Positions 49,066 through 62,004 are shown, counted from the stretch's first letter. The stretch is DNA of 64,000 bases from Protopterus annectens (GCF_019279795.1 NC_056733.1:1425126121-1425190120); one strand, 5' to 3'. Notes: generated from the sequence alone by a model not told the origin. Numbers and translations are program-made.

Positions 49066-49915
49066 GTAAGTTTTTGAATTGTAACTAACCTTGATACCTG
49101 CAAAAGAATTTCAGTGTGTATTGGAATCAAAGAATGCTTGGTATTCGTAAAGATTTGTTCATAAATACTCCATGGGCTGATGCGTTTCTAATGGGATTTG
49201 TGTTTTGTATTTTATCAGTTTCTGGCAGAGTCACTGTTTCCTGAAATATGTCTGCAGAGTTTTTTTCTCATCTTTCACACCCTTGCAGTTTTGCTTCCAC
49301 CACATTTCTGCATAGAAAGTGGCCTTAGAGGAGTTATGTCAGCCTGTTTACCTAACTAGTAGTTAAATTGCAGTTCTGTCTCATCCATTTTATTAAAGCC
49401 GTTACGTGCAGAATATATTTTTGCATTTGCTTGTTTGCATTACAGGACTGCTGTTCATCTGCATGAGCAACATTGCTACTCAGCCCCATCGTAGGAGTGC
49501 TTGTGCACACAGTTCAATTTAAAGGAACTGGTTTTTAGGCATGGCCTTGATCAGTTGCCAGGTTAGGGGTTCCATGAAGTATTCCTTAAGATATTTTTAT
49601 GCTTGTTCTGTTTTTTAAATATGGTTCCCTCCACTCACTGTCTGGAGGTTTTGGGTTTACTGCTGTCTGCTACTTTTTTTCGTTTCATTCAGTGGTTGGT
49701 GATTGAACCACCATTGTTATGTTACTGCATGAGTGAGCTTTTTTTGATGATTGTGACCTTTATTCCATCCCTTCCAAAGCACACGCTGATACTGATATCA
49801 AGGTAGAGATCGAACACATTTTCACCATTTTCCCAAGTAACTGTTACGTTGCATAATGGTTTACTTCCCAGAAACTTCTTCAGTTTATCCAGGGGTTGCT
49901 GTGACTGCAACACAA

Positions 49916-49957
<42 letters not shown>

Positions 49958-51347
49958 TTGTACCCAGAAGGAATTAATATAGCAGTTATCCTTATCCCTT
50001 TGTGTAGTCTTCTGCTGTGACTGAGCATGCACAGTTATTTCAACCCAAGTCTGTAGTACAAACTTAGTACCCTGCCCCTCTGCAGTCTGGCTATAATTGC
50101 ATCACAGTTTTTGATTCTATATTTGCCTGAAAGAAGCTGTTTGCGTTCTTACACAGTCCCTGATGTCTCCCAAAACCAAACGGTCTTCTGTTTGCTTCCC
50201 ATTGTCTAAATGGCAATACCCTGTCTCTCTGCTCATAAGTTTCTGGTGCAGAAATTCTGTGTACATCCCATTCTGTTGAGTGGTAATCTAGAAGTGTGTG
50301 GAATGCTTCACTGATAATTCAGTATCGATAATTAAATGTGTATTGCAGTACATTCTGTAGTTATGGCCCAGTTTCTGTGAATCTGCTTATGGGTAGTTTT
50401 TGTTTAATCCACAGAGAAAGTCACATCAACACACGCACCATTTTGTAGCCAAGTCAAAGAAGATGACAGAGTGGAGACCATGGTGTTTTGCTGGTTCATT
50501 TAATATTGAAATGCTTTGAAATCTTTTAGGTGTAAAATGGCATTGCTAAGTGTATTTTGTATCCAGGTATCGCACTAGAATTTTCAGAATTTGTTTAATT
50601 GTGAATTGCCTTTGGGGAAGCAATATATGGGTTTGTACTCTGTAGCAAATCCAGAGTTTTGGAGGGCTGTTGTCAGTCTAGCACTATACCTTGTTGCTCT
50701 TTTGGAGGCTATTTTGAATTCTGCTCAAATCTGGATGAAACTAGTTTCCAGAATGTATGTGTAACTTCTTGTGTTGGCACTAAAAATATAATGTAGCTAA
50801 TAGCTGACATGCCAGATGTTTGTGCAACTAATGGGGTTAGGCTAAATTCATAGTACTGTTGCACGGAGATATGCAAAGGTAGCGTAAGATTCCGTTTTGT
50901 AACTGATTATAACATTATTGCTTTATGTTCTTTATGGAGAAATCTGAAAAGGGACCAAAGTAGCACCTTTTTATACACAAATGCTATATCCGTATGTTTA
51001 TACGTGTTTGTTTCTGCACTGAGAGCTTGCACTATGCCTGGTTTTCTTTGTATCTGTGTTCAGTTTTGGAAAACTATGTAGAACACAGTAGTAGCTTCAA
51101 ACACTTATTACATAAGTACAAATCATATTTTTCATGAAGAAAGATTTTTGTCAGTAGACCCTTTTTCCCCGTTTAGTTTTGCAAGTGTCTTCACAGATAG
51201 AACCACTAGTTGAATGCATATTGTCGCAGAGTATCCTAAAATGTTGCTTTGAGACGTTTGCTGTAATAGTTCATATAGTTAGTGATCCTGTCTTTTTAGT
51301 TACTGTTTGGATATTAAGTTTTTGTCATTTGATTCAAAAAAAATCTG
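49066..51347 (+). other. UQCRQ intron, 5' part; no other gene
   Basis: Apart from a 37-base T run at 49919-49955 nothing structured is seen. Short frames (49603-49806, for example) are not supported. The poly(T) may be the reversed A-tail of a decayed retroposed copy, but no body could be assigned. Confidence 0.6.
49919..49955. repeat. poly(T) run, 37 bases
   Basis: Uninterrupted T run in the UQCRQ intron. Confidence 0.98.
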
Positions 51348-51425
51348 TTTGATATTTATTTACCAGGAAAATCTGACTAGGCAAGAACATGTTTTCAGAG
51401 GGGGGCCTACGAAGAAAAGCTCCAA
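51348..51425 (-). mobile_element. L2-type 3' tail, reversed
   Basis: The reverse complement reads ttggagcttttcttcgtagg, then tctgaaaaca and a tttcctggtaaataaat end, the same signature as the tails at 31.4 and 37.6 kb. L2 sequence probably continues to the right but is too decayed to delimit. Confidence 0.7.
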
Positions 51426-54029
51426 CTAAATTTATGCATATAAAGTAGTAGAATTTGTATATTCTAAATTGCATTATGTCTCTTCTGATATGCAGATATT
51501 TGAGAATTTGTCAACTTTCTTGATTTCCTCAAAGATTTGAGACAGGATGAGGGCGTCCAACAAAAAGGCGGGTGGTTTTGTGAGAACCTGTGACAGTCTA
51601 GCATGAGTTAAGGCAGGAAAGTGACATTGAATAGAGAAATGGTGGCAGTTGACAAAACACCCCACCTCTATGTATAAAAGTTAGGAAAGGGGTGGTAATG
51701 GTGATTTCTTTAAAAAGCTATTAAGACCTCTAAAGCAAAATTTAAAAATGGAGCTTTGCAGGGATCTTACAAGAAGGTGTTCAGAAGAGCGGGAGTGAGA
51801 ATCGCTTGAGATTAGGATGGAATAAGGTCACGGTGGACTTTGGAAATTGACGAGATGCAGCATTTTCAAAACAGTGAGCTGAAAGCAAAAACATGTAGCC
51901 TTCAGCTGTCTTTAGAGATAAAAGGAACAATGTTACCAGAAGCATGTCAGTGTTGTGATGTAAACATGTACCGAGGTAAAGGTAAATGTTTTGAAGTTTC
52001 TCTTCAAAGCCCTTAGAGTAATAAGGGTACATTGTGTAGCGATATGAAGTGTCCTACAGGAAACCAGTGACTTGGTATTTGTGAAGTTGGGTTTTAAAGT
52101 ATTGCATATTCCTATATTTCATAGTTTATGAAAGGAATTCACTCCAGACATCTTTGAAATGATCTAGTCTTTTTTCCCGGGCCTCTGTTTAAAATGAGGT
52201 CTGTTGTAGTCTAACTTTCGCAGTCAGCAAATGTTAAATGTCTGTCTGGCTCTGAATTTGAGTGGCATGCTATTTCTCAAGTATAGAAGTTTTTGAGTAA
52301 GGCCATCGTCATCTGCTGTTATGACTCCAGGAAGTCATGTCTGAGTAAAGGGTAGATTCCTAAGGAAGTGGCAGGAGGTACAAGTTGCATTTGATGTGTG
52401 GGAATGCAGCTAAGCAGCAGTGCTATTCACAAGGTACTCCTGTTATGGTGAAGTGGGATGTTTAATCATGTAGGTTTGGTGTTGCTCTCAAGCTTCATTG
52501 AGCAGCTGGGATGAACATATTTGACTTGAGGGTAGTAGTATATTTTTCCCAGCTGTTCTAGTTTGCCATTTTCGTTTGGGACATGAATTGTTTAGTTTGT
52601 GTGAAAGCTGGAGTCTCTTCACTGAAAGTTTGGGTATGAAGTAGACCTTGTCAAGAACAAAAAGCATAATTTTTGTGCATGTATGTTAGTATTAAATAGT
52701 TTTGTTTAAAGCTGTTCCATATTTTGTGCTTTGCAAACATGTCCCTGATTCTGAGGTCTTGAAAGTAGTGTCATTTGTGTTAAGTAGCAGAGAAAGTTTA
52801 CTTCTGTAGAGAGCTGGGCAACAAGAAGGGTTGTTAGACCTATTATGGATGCTGCTTTTAAGATTGCCTTCGTGAGAATGAACAGTTGAAATTTCTTTAG
52901 GAGCATTTCTTAAAGCTTGTATCTAATTATTGAATTAGTAGACAGTGACAGTTTTTCATTGTTGCCTATTAGGCTATGCTGAAGGTTAAACAGTGCTCGT
53001 CAATTGGTGGTAATGCAGTGTAGTCTGTAAACTTAGGATGGTTACTGAATGGTGGAAGCATTGATAATCTCCTCTTGTGTGATGCTGTAGAATGTTGTGT
53101 ACTAGGAATTTAAAGCAATGCAGTGATTATTGCGAGGTAGAGCTGGCCTTCAGTGATGCCCTTTTTTGATAAATCTGTGATGGAGTTAAAACTGTGTAGA
53201 AAACTTATTAAAGTTTTAGTAGTTTCATTGGAGACCTTTGAGTCCCCCTTGACGTGGATGTCGGGAGATGCTCCCTTTTGAATGGCAGGCTTGCACTGCA
53301 TTGCTTTGGAGCTGGTTAGTTTTACATGTGACATCTTGGGTACCTTGTAATGAAGGACAGAAGTTTTTTAGACAACCTGAAAGTATGAAGCTCACTACGA
53401 ATCCAAGCTGGGTCCATGATTCCTGAATTGTGATGTGATGTGATGCTGCTGCTGTATTATGCTATTACTTTGGTAGTGGGAATAGGTGATGTGATGTAAT
53501 CGCAGTACTTATGCGAATGGTCCATATGAAGGAAGAATGAGGGAAGTAAAATGGCTTGGTGTTTATAACAACCACATCTGTACCATTTTTCCTTTCACAA
53601 TTTTGTCAATTCTTTCTGTTAACATCAAGCTATTGTAGCTATGACAGACCTTGAGGGCTCATGTTAGGGTGGCAGGATTTTCACATTTTTTACATCTCTT
53701 GATACAAGTAGCTGCTGTACTTAAAGTAGTTAAAAGGGCTTCAGAAGTACAAGCTCTGACAGGTTGATTCATTGAGCATATGAATATGACGCATGTGTAG
53801 TCAGTGTTGCACAGAAGGATTGGTTGGTAGAGTCCAGTGTGCTCTGTAGCTCTTAATTGGCACAGTGTGAGTTGGAACACCCCATTCTGCAGAAGTGAGC
53901 TTTAAACCTTTAAAGTTGTGTTGATGACTGCTTTCAAAACAAAAAAGGCAGTATTCTGTTCTTAATCTGATCAAAGCTCGCCTGTACAGCGAGGTTTGGG
54001 TGAACTGCTGTAGCCATCAGGGAAGCCGC
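51426..54029. other. UQCRQ intron, middle; decayed repeats, no gene
   Basis: A degenerate + strand L2 tail lies at 52165-52240 (cttttttcccgggcctctgt, then aaaatgaggtc). A tgtgatgtgatg tract lies near 53432-53444 and again near 53487. Open frames at 53110-53334 and 53659-53880 (minus) match no family I know. Confidence 0.5.
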
Positions 54030-55110
54030 ATCTTTCATAGATTCGTAGGCAAGTACTCTGCTAGCTGCCCTTGTGGGCCATTTTAAGCCTAGCTAATTTC
54101 CCCTTTTTTGTGCTTTGAAGTAACATACCCCATTTGGTTATAGATTGGGCTTACCAATGCTAATTGTATATTATCTGTAATGAGTAATTAGGATCATACC
54201 ATAGATTGCCCCATGCATAGGTCGTCTGAAATTATTTAGGAGCTGCTTCTGTCCATTAGTAGTACAGACAGTAGTCCAGTGGTAGATTTTCCCCATCCGT
54301 AGGTCTAAGTTAAAGATTAACTTTGTTTTACGTGGAGTCCGTTCCACAGCAGCAGTATCCTTTGTGAGATGTGCCTGTCCCACCAAATGGTTTTGTTATT
54401 GCAAAAGAGGTTTAGATCCCTGGACAGTATTTCGGATGATTGACTTTCTAATGTGCAGCGGGTCCGTCCGTACTGAGGTGGAGGATGCTTTGTATGCTAG
54501 ACACTGCAGTCTGTACGATGCGGAGTATAGTGACAGGACTTTTGAGTTGATTCATGTAGGGCATCTTGCTTAACCCTATCTCTATGGGATTTCTAGTTGT
54601 TGCATATGTCTGGACATATGCATGCCAGTGGGGGCATTATATTTAATGATTGGTCTAATAAGGGTGGAGTAAAATGGGACGACAGCATCCCTATAGACAT
54701 AATTCCCTTGTTTATAAGCTGTGAATTATAAAAAGACTTGCAACAATTGACACATGTCGGTCAGAAGTTATGTCACCATCCACATAAGTTCCCAATTGAC
54801 AACTGAGTAACTATTAGGGGCATATTGCCGGTGTAGTAGTTCCCTAGGGTAGCTGACTTCCCAAAGGATACAGTAGTGCATTTTTTGGCATTTAGTTGCA
54901 GTCTATGATTTTGGCACCAGTGACTCTAACCTGCCTACAGGGTGGCTAAATGACTTGGTGATTCAACTTGGTGATTCAATGACTGCTAGCTTGCAGTCTG
55001 CAAACTTAATCAGAGCCCTTTGGTATTGACATTTACTTCAGAAAAGTAGATGCCAAACAGGAGAGGTCCCAGCACAGAACCCTGGGGTCCATTTCCTACA
55101 GATTTTCAGG
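54030..55110 (-). mobile_element. CR1 LINE, subfamily B, second 3' fragment
   Basis: It parallels 6470-7600 closely: attcgtaggcaagtactctg, gccattttaagcctagc and catttggttatag at the 3' end, then the ORF2 C-terminus (counterparts of the YRLLRGDL and LTKRI regions) up to gcacagaaccctggggtcc near 55073. The frame is heavily broken, and it is more decayed than the 6.5-kb copy. The minus-strand 3' end faces UQCRQ exon 2. Confidence 0.85.
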
Positions 55111-58100
55111 TTACCCAAGTAAAGCTCTGTTTCTAGTCTGATATATTGAGATTTCTTGTTTTAAAGTTTCATAAATGAAGATATGGATTTTAGGTCCTGG
55201 AATAAAGAGGTCTGCATTTAAGGTGGTACCTAATGCATTTAATTAAAATTGGCGTAAAAAGTTGATCTGAAGTAGGAGAATTCATTTGTCAGCAACCTGT
55301 GGGTATGGATCCGATATCGGATCTGAACCGGCATGGTTTATCCAGCTATGGATCCGAGCTCCTAGCTCCTCCCCTCACCCATAATGCCCTGCTCTCCCTA
55401 CATGACCTCAGATCTAGTTTGCCGCGTTCATGGTGACAGCTGGATTTTGAGCTCCTGTCAGCTAAGTGGTTTTTTGGTGTTTCTATATACATTTTCTGTC
55501 AGAAAATTATATATTTGTGTGAAAGTTGTAGGTTTTCCCTCTTTTGAGATGGTTTTTAGTTAATTTGGTTAATTTTTAGTATCCCTCCCCTCGCTGGTAC
55601 GTAGCTGTGTGCTTGTGGTTTCTTTGGGGCCTTCTGTGTGAGTGGTTATTTTAAGTTAATTTACTTTAACTTTCTTTAGTTTAAAAAAAAAAAAAAATGT
55701 CTGAGGCCCCAAAGGCGATATTTTCAAAATGCTCAGAGTGTGGCCATAAGCTATCCCCTGCTGATGGCCACACTCGGTGCGTTCGATGCCTTGGGGTTGA
55801 ACACCTCACCTCTGGGTGTTCAATCTGTGCAGGGTTCAACCCCAGGGCATTGAAGGAGCTGAAGTCGAAGTTGGTCTTGGCGGGCCTTTTGCCCCGTACT
55901 CTGCTTCGGCCTCCGCCTCGTTTGTAGTTACCGCTCCGGCGGTTCCTGCCGTGCCTGCTCCCCCTCCTCCTCCCGGGATTCAAACTCCCTCTATGGGTTC
56001 GGAGGAGAGGGAAGCCAGGAAGAAGGACCGGAGAGAGAAGCACCACAAGCGGCGGGCCGAGACCTCCGTCTCGGCCCCGCCGGCTAAGCGGGCTTCTCCT
56101 CAGGCCTCTCTGGCTGCTGGATCTCCTCCTTCTCGGGCTCCAGCCCCCTTCTTTTTCACCGGGGCCAGAGGAGGAGGAGACCCGATCTCCTTCGAGGCTA
56201 TCGAGGCGGTACTCAAGGCCTACCTCGGTAGCCTCTTCGAGATCGACCTATAGTCTCTCTGACGCTGATCTGGACCGGATGATGCGAAGGTTCATCCAGG
56301 CCCAGATGCAGATGGGAGTGGTCCTGCCCCCCCCCCCCCGGGGGGAGCTCGACCCCTTTTTTCAAGCCCATAGCTCCTTCTCCAACCCGCTACCCGGGCT
56401 CGGAGCACTCTGAGCCGGGCAGCTTAGGAGCCGGGGGTGGGCCGGCGCCGACAGTACTAGGTACTTCGGATCCGACCCTGCCCTCGAGTGTGTCTGATCC
56501 GACCTCTCGGAGCCTTGGCCCGAGCTTCGGATCCGAGGGACTCAGTGTGCCTTCGGCGCCGTCAGTGTCGGAGCGCACTGGTCCCTCTGATCCGAGGGGC
56601 TCAGCGCCGGCTCCGATCCACTCCTCGGATCCGAGGAGGAGACGACTGTTGGATCCTTTGGTCGAGGCCGGCTCCCCTTTGGCTTTTGATGTAGTGGAGA
56701 GGGCTCTGTTGAGGGCATCTGGACCCCCGGTCCTTGCTTCGGCTCCGTCCCGCACTCCATCTGCTCTGGGTCAGGCTTCCATCACCCGGCCACTGGGACA
56801 GCCCGCTTCACTGCCCCAAGCAGTTCCTTTGGAACTAGACACAGCTTGCGAGGGCTCCTCGGACAGCCCCCCCGAGGAAGCACCTCACAAGCACACGTGT
56901 AAGAGGAGGCACATAGACTCCCCCGAGTCTTTGACTGAAGACACGGACTTGGAGGAAGGGGAAGGCTCCCCAAGATCACCCCCTGAGGATGTCTCCTTTG
57001 GAGACATCATGGAAATGCTTTGTATAAGAGGTGGGTGGTCTGCCCCAAAGTCTTCCTCGGACGAGTCTGTGTTCTTGGAGGCATTTGAAGCGGGCCCGTC
57101 TACCTCTTGGGTCTCCCCTCCTGCCGACCCCCTGGTGGACCTCATTACCACCAGGGCATGGAAGGAACCGGACACCGTGGAGCCAATCCCCAAGAGGCTG
57201 GACAGGATTCTCAGCCCCCCCTGCTGACTGTCCCACTGGAGTAAGGGACCCCCGGTAGATGCCATGTTGATGGCAGCAGCCACCAAGAGGGAACTCGCTC
57301 AAGAGTCCCTCAGTCCATCCTCCAAGCAAGGAGTCTCAGATGATGGACTGCTTGGGGAAGCGTATGTTTAGTTCAGCGACCTTCTCAGTGAGGGCGCTCA
57401 ACTACCTGGCACATGTCATTAGGATGCAGAGCGATCTTATCAAAGAATACGCTGCATCCCCCCCAGAGTCCATGTCGGAGGAGGACAAACTTTTGCACTC
57501 CACCTGTATGGCCACTCTCCGTTCCGTGACCAGTACCTCTATGCGGTTGCTTTCCCATGCTACAGAGGGAGCCGCTAGAGCTGCAGGAGTGGGCCTAGTC
57601 ACGAGACGCCAGGCCTGGCTCCGCCATTGCGATTTCACGGAGCCCTTCAAGGCGTCATTCCCGAACGCTCCTTTTGATGGTTCTGCCCTTTTTGGCAAGA
57701 CGGTTTGTGACGCCTTGGTCCAGAGCGAGAAGGACAGGAAGATGCTGTCGGGAGTCCGCTTCTCAGTGCCCCAGAGGTCCTACTCTAGGAACCAAAAGGG
57801 CCAGAAGAAGATGTGGTTCCGGAAGTCGCAGCAATCCCAACCCGCTCCGGACAACCAGTCCTTCCGTGACAGAGGAGGACGGGGAGGACGCCGCCCTAGG
57901 GGCAGAGGGGCTCCCAGGAATTTTGGGTCCAGAGAACCTTTCTCTGAACGGCCCGCGCAGCAACCCTGAGGGGTTGCCCAACTGCTCCACTCTGGAGGCA
58001 GTCGGGGGATGTTTTTCGGAGCACCTAGCGGCATGGGAGTCCATACATCAGACTGCTGGGTCTTCCAAATTATATCCAGAGGATACAAAATCCCTTTTCT

Positions 58101-60937
58101 TCATGTCCCAAAACTAAAATCCCTCCCCGACGTTCCACCCGATCAGAGGGAGGCAGCCTCAGCAGAAATTGGCTATCTGCTGAGGAAAAGAGCCATCCAG
58201 CCCGTCACCCCAGACCAGCTCTGGTCACGGTTCTACTCCAGGTTCTTTTTAGTGCCAAAAAAGACTGGGGACCTGAGACCCATCCTGGACCTGTCCCTAT
58301 TAAACCTGGCAGTTCCCAAGGAGAAGTTCCGAATGGTCACCTTACAATCTATCCTCCCCCTTCTGGGAGAAAATCACTGGATGTGCTCCATAGACCTCAA
58401 GGATGCATACTACCACATACTAATGGACAGACGATCCAGGAGGTTTCTTCGCTTCCGGCTGGGAGCCAGTCACTACCAGTTCAGGGTCCTTCCCTTTGGT
58501 CTCACCACAGCCCCCAGGGTGTTCACCAAAGTATTAGCAGTGGTTGCGGCCCCCCTGAGACTTCAGGGGGTGCAGGTCTTTCCGTACCTGGACGACTGGC
58601 TTCTCACCGCCCCGACAAGGCATCTACTTTCCTTAGCAAGAGATTCCTTTCTTCGCCTAGCTCCCCGGCTAGGCATCACGATAAACGTAGGAAAGTCCAA
58701 CCTGGCCCCTACTCTGTTAATAGAATTCATAGGAGCCAGATTAGACACGAGGAATTCAAGGGCCTTTCTCACAACCGACAGAATTCGGAATCTGCGACTC
58801 CAGGTGCGGACCATCCTCCACTCAAACTCTGTTCCAGCGGAATTGGTCCTGAGGGCACTAGGCTCTATGGCGGCAGCGATTTCTCTTCTTCCACTCGCCC
58901 GCTTGAACATGCGGGTACTTCACTGGACACTTCAAGTACAATGGTCATATCTTTCTCACCCCCTACATCATCCCATTGCAATCAGCAAGGCTTGCAAGCG
59001 GTCTCTCTTGTGGTGGCTCCACTCCCCGGATCTCCCCCTCTTGCCACAGTGACCACGGACGCCTCCCACCTTGGGTGGGGGGGGGCACTTTGCGGGCCGG
59101 ACGGTCCAAGGCACGTGGAACGATTCAGAGACCTCCCTGCATATCAATGTTCTGGAGATGAGAGCTGTGCTCTTGGCGTTGCAAGCACTCCAAGCCTTTC
59201 TTCCCCTGGGAACAATTGCGATTCAATCAGACAACATGTCGATGGTCTGGTACATCAACAAACAGGGGGGAACCAGGTCTTAAACCCTTATGTCGAGAAG
59301 CCATGAGAGTGTGGGAATGGGCGATCGCCTCCAACCGCTTTCTCATCGCAACGCATATTCCGGGCCGGTCCATCCTTGCGGACAAACTCAGTCGCACCAT
59401 TCTCTCCCCGTACGAGTGGTCTCTCAATGCTCAAGTAGCAAAACGGATCTTCGCACAATGGTGGACTCCTTGTTGCGATCTCTTTGCTTCTCCCTTAAAT
59501 ACCAAGTGCGACAGGTTTTTCACTCTAATCCCACCTCCGGGGGATTTCCCCCGAGACGCTCTGGTGCATGCTTGGCCTTCCGGACTTCTTTATGCATACC
59601 CCCCTCTGCCTCTGATGCTCCAGGTACTCCAGAAAGCCTCCCGGTTGGGGAGCAGGATGATCCTCATAGCCCCATTCTGGCCTAGACAGATCTGGTTCCC
59701 TTACCTGAGGTCTCATTCAGTGAATCCACCTTGGATTCTAGATCCCATTCCGGATCTGATTTCACACCCGTCGAACCTACCAATTCCAAACCTGGACAAC
59801 TTGAAGCGGACTGCTTGGCTGCTCCAGTTCCACTCCTAATCAGGACTCCCGGTATCTCGTCCCCAGTTAAGGCCATTCTGGTAGCGGCTCACAAACCTTC
59901 TACCAGGAAAGTTTACCGCAGTAAATGGAAGCGCTTCTCCATTTGGGCGGAGCGGCAAGGTCTGGATCCCTTCACGGTCCCCCTGCCTTTGGTTCTTGAC
60001 TTCCTTACTTCTCTCTCTAATGATGGCGCCAGTAGTTCCACGGTCAAAGTTCAGCTGGCGGCCATTTCTCACTACCATGTTGGTCATGACGCTAGGCCTC
60101 TTATGTCGGCCAAGTTATGTAAAATCTTTCTAAAAGGTACCTTTCTGCTTAGACCCCCTGTCAAGGAGACGGTTCCACCGTGGGATCTTTTTTTAGTTCT
60201 TCAGGCCTTGACCGCTCCCCCCTTCGAACCTGCGGCCACAGTAGATCTAAAATGCTTGTCTCTTAAGACTGCATTTTTAGTAGCCATTACTTCAGCTAGG
60301 AGAGTTTCTGAACTTCAAGCTCTTTCCATGAAACCGCCGTACTTGGTTTTCCATCCGGACCTTCCATGAAACTGCCGTACTTGGTCTTCCATCCGGACCG
60401 GGTGTGCCTCAGGACTAATCCCTCTTTTCTTCCTAAGGTAGCTTCGGAAGCGAATATTAATCAGTCCATCAACCACCCTGTTTTCTTCCCTAAATATCAG
60501 AACAAGGGTGAATACAAGCTGCATTCCTTGGATGTTCATAGGCAGCTTCGTTTTTATCTCAACAGGACAGCTGGTCATAGGCAATCCGACCAGTTGTTCA
60601 TTTCATTTGCCAAATTTAGTCTGGGGAAACCAATCTCCAAAGTCTCCTTGTCACGCTGGATTTCACAGTGTATCATATTAGCTTACCAAGCTTCTGGGAG
60701 GTCCGCACCAGAAGGAGTCCATGCCCATTCCACTCGGTCTGTTTCTACCTCAGCGGCCTTTAGGGCTAGGGTTTTTCTGGATGATATTTGTTCAGCAGCC
60801 ACTTGGGCTTCATCTCATACCTTTATTTCTCATTACAAGCTGGATATCACATCTAGAGGTAGAGCATCCTTTGGCTCATGTGTCCGGAATATCCTTCCAT
60901 GATGGCCGCCCAAGACTCTGGTAGCTGGGGACTCTGT

Positions 60938-61038
60938 CCCACAGGTTGCTGACAAATGAATTCTCCTACTTCAGATTTAGAAGTTATGTACTTACCATAA
61001 CGTTCCATCTGAGTAGGTGGATTCATTTGTCTGCAACC
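60938..61038. repeat. internal complementary region of DIRS fossil 1
   Basis: 60938-60976 is the exact reverse complement of the left terminus (55265-55303). 60977-61038 is the exact reverse complement of the right terminus (61244-61305). The two pieces abut precisely, as expected if the ICR templates joining of the ends. Confidence 0.93.
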
Positions 61039-61107
61039 ATCCCGCCCTCCTATCCCCCTGGCCTTGTCAGTTTCCTGCATAGAACGTGTTACCCTTTGTT
61101 TAGGGTA

Positions 61108-61305
61108 TTTGGTACAGGGCAAACTCTATCTGAGGTCATGTAGGGAGAGCAGGGCATTATGGATGAGGGAAGGAGCTAGGAGCTCGAATCCATAGCTGGA
61201 TAAACCATGCCGGTTCGGATCCGATATCTGATCCATACCCACAGGTTGCAGACAAATGAATCCACCTACTCAGATGGAACGTTATGGTAAGTACATAACT
61301 TCTAA
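61108..61305. repeat. right inverted terminal repeat of DIRS fossil 1
   Basis: It pairs with 55265-55427 through ggtcatgtagggagagcagg, ccatagctggataaaccatg and ggatccgatat. The outer part carries gttatggtaagtacataact (61281-61300), including a strong splice-donor-like ATG|GTAAGT on the UQCRQ sense strand. Confidence 0.88.
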
Positions 61306-61420
61306 TTTTTGCTGACCTGCCAACTCTGTTGTACATCATGGTCTGACTGCGATAGTGCGCTTATCATTTGGGGGTCTAGTTTTGTCATCCATGATTAAAA
61401 CTTGGCATATTTAACTTGCT

Positions 61421-61655
61421 TGGGGTTGCAGTGGTGCAGCAGTCACTCTTGTCTCACAGCAAGAGATTTTCAGTGCAGTTCTCTGCTGTGGAGTCTGCAG
61501 GTCCTCTCTGTTTGCGTGGCTTTCTTCCAGGTGCTGCAGTTCTCCCACATTCCAAAGACATGCACCTGGAACATTTCTCCCTGGGCCTGTGCTGAAAATG
61601 GGTTCTGGTGCTGTCAGTCTTTTCAGTGACAGCTTTTATTTACTTGGTTATTGTC
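61421..61655 (+). mobile_element. V-SINE-type tRNA-derived SINE with L2 tail
   Basis: The tRNA-like head (ttgcagtggtgcagcagtca, cttgtctcacagcaagag) is followed by the central domain common to many fish SINEs (gtttgcgtggctttcttcc, then ttctcccacattccaaagac, 61508-61560). The tail (catttctccctgggcctgtg, gctgaaaatgggt) matches the L2 3' signature. The head and B box are degenerate. It lies about 170 bases upstream of the last UQCRQ exon. Confidence 0.8.
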
Positions 61656-61823
61656 AGTGTAATGCATGGAGTTTCCTTAATATGAAGTTAACTGTTGCAG
61701 TTAGCAGTTTTCAATTTTTAGTTTATCTGTGGGGCTCCTTTCTTGTTTAGTAAGATATGCTGTGCTTGTTTTAAAGGTATAAATTGCATAGGTTCACAAT
61801 CTACATTTTTTTTTGTGTTCTAG

Positions 61824-61918
61824 CTTTTATTTTGGCGTATCTCGTTTATTCTTGGGGAACTCACGAGCATGAGCTAGGCAAAAGGAAGAACCCAGCTCTT
61901 TATGAAAATGACCAGTAA
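61824..61918 (+). CDS. UQCRQ: UQCRQ, last coding exon (rest of codon 52 to residue 82, stop)
   Basis: It follows a strong acceptor (tttttttttgtgttctag). Reading from the split codon 52 gives [20 protein letters not shown], then [10 protein letters not shown] and TAA. Residues about 46-62 form the single membrane-crossing helix, and the [11 protein letters not shown] end is the conserved C-terminus (human KRKNPAAYENDK). This fixes the gene as UQCRQ rather than a processed copy, because introns are present and the frame is intact. The 3' UTR follows, with a poly(A) signal at 61999. Confidence 0.96.
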
Positions 61919-61998
61919 ATTAACTTGATAATCATTTCTTCATCCATAAGACATCTGTCTGAATTACGTAAATGTATTTATTACCATTGTATTTGTCA

Positions 61999-62004
61999 AT
62001 AAAA
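61999..62004 (+). terminator. UQCRQ polyadenylation signal AATAAA
   Basis: Canonical AATAAA 81 bases after the stop codon, followed by a T/G-rich element (cagccttttgtggtttgtgtg) near 62022-62042. This gives a short 3' UTR with cleavage likely near 62020. Confidence 0.85.

Larger units (their letters stand above)
55265..61305 (+). mobile_element. DIRS-type retroelement fossil 1 (young, in UQCRQ intron)
   Basis: About 6.04 kb, in the same direction as UQCRQ. Left inverted end 55265-55427; gag-like region about 55697-57970, GC-rich with GGRGGRRPRGRG near the end; RT at 58009-59050 (CSIDLKDAYYH near 58386, FPYLDDWLL near 58580); RNase H about 59050-59420 (TTDASHLGWGG, ADKLSRT); the conserved block after RNase H (LFASPLNTKC) to about 59710; tyrosine recombinase about 59840-60900 (AHSTRSV and WASSHTF near the C-terminus); internal complementary region 60938-61038; right inverted end about 61108-61305. 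Domain order and end structure are DIRS. It is broken, but with only about five interruptions, and looks recent. Confidence 0.92.

Noticed and set aside
49919-49955. Poly(T) as the reversed tail of a processed pseudogene
   Set aside because: No gene-like body could be read on the minus strand beside it.
56390-57329. Overlapping long frames on the minus strand and alternate + frames at 55.7-58.1 kb
   Set aside because: They are shadows of the GC-rich gag-like region of the DIRS fossil.
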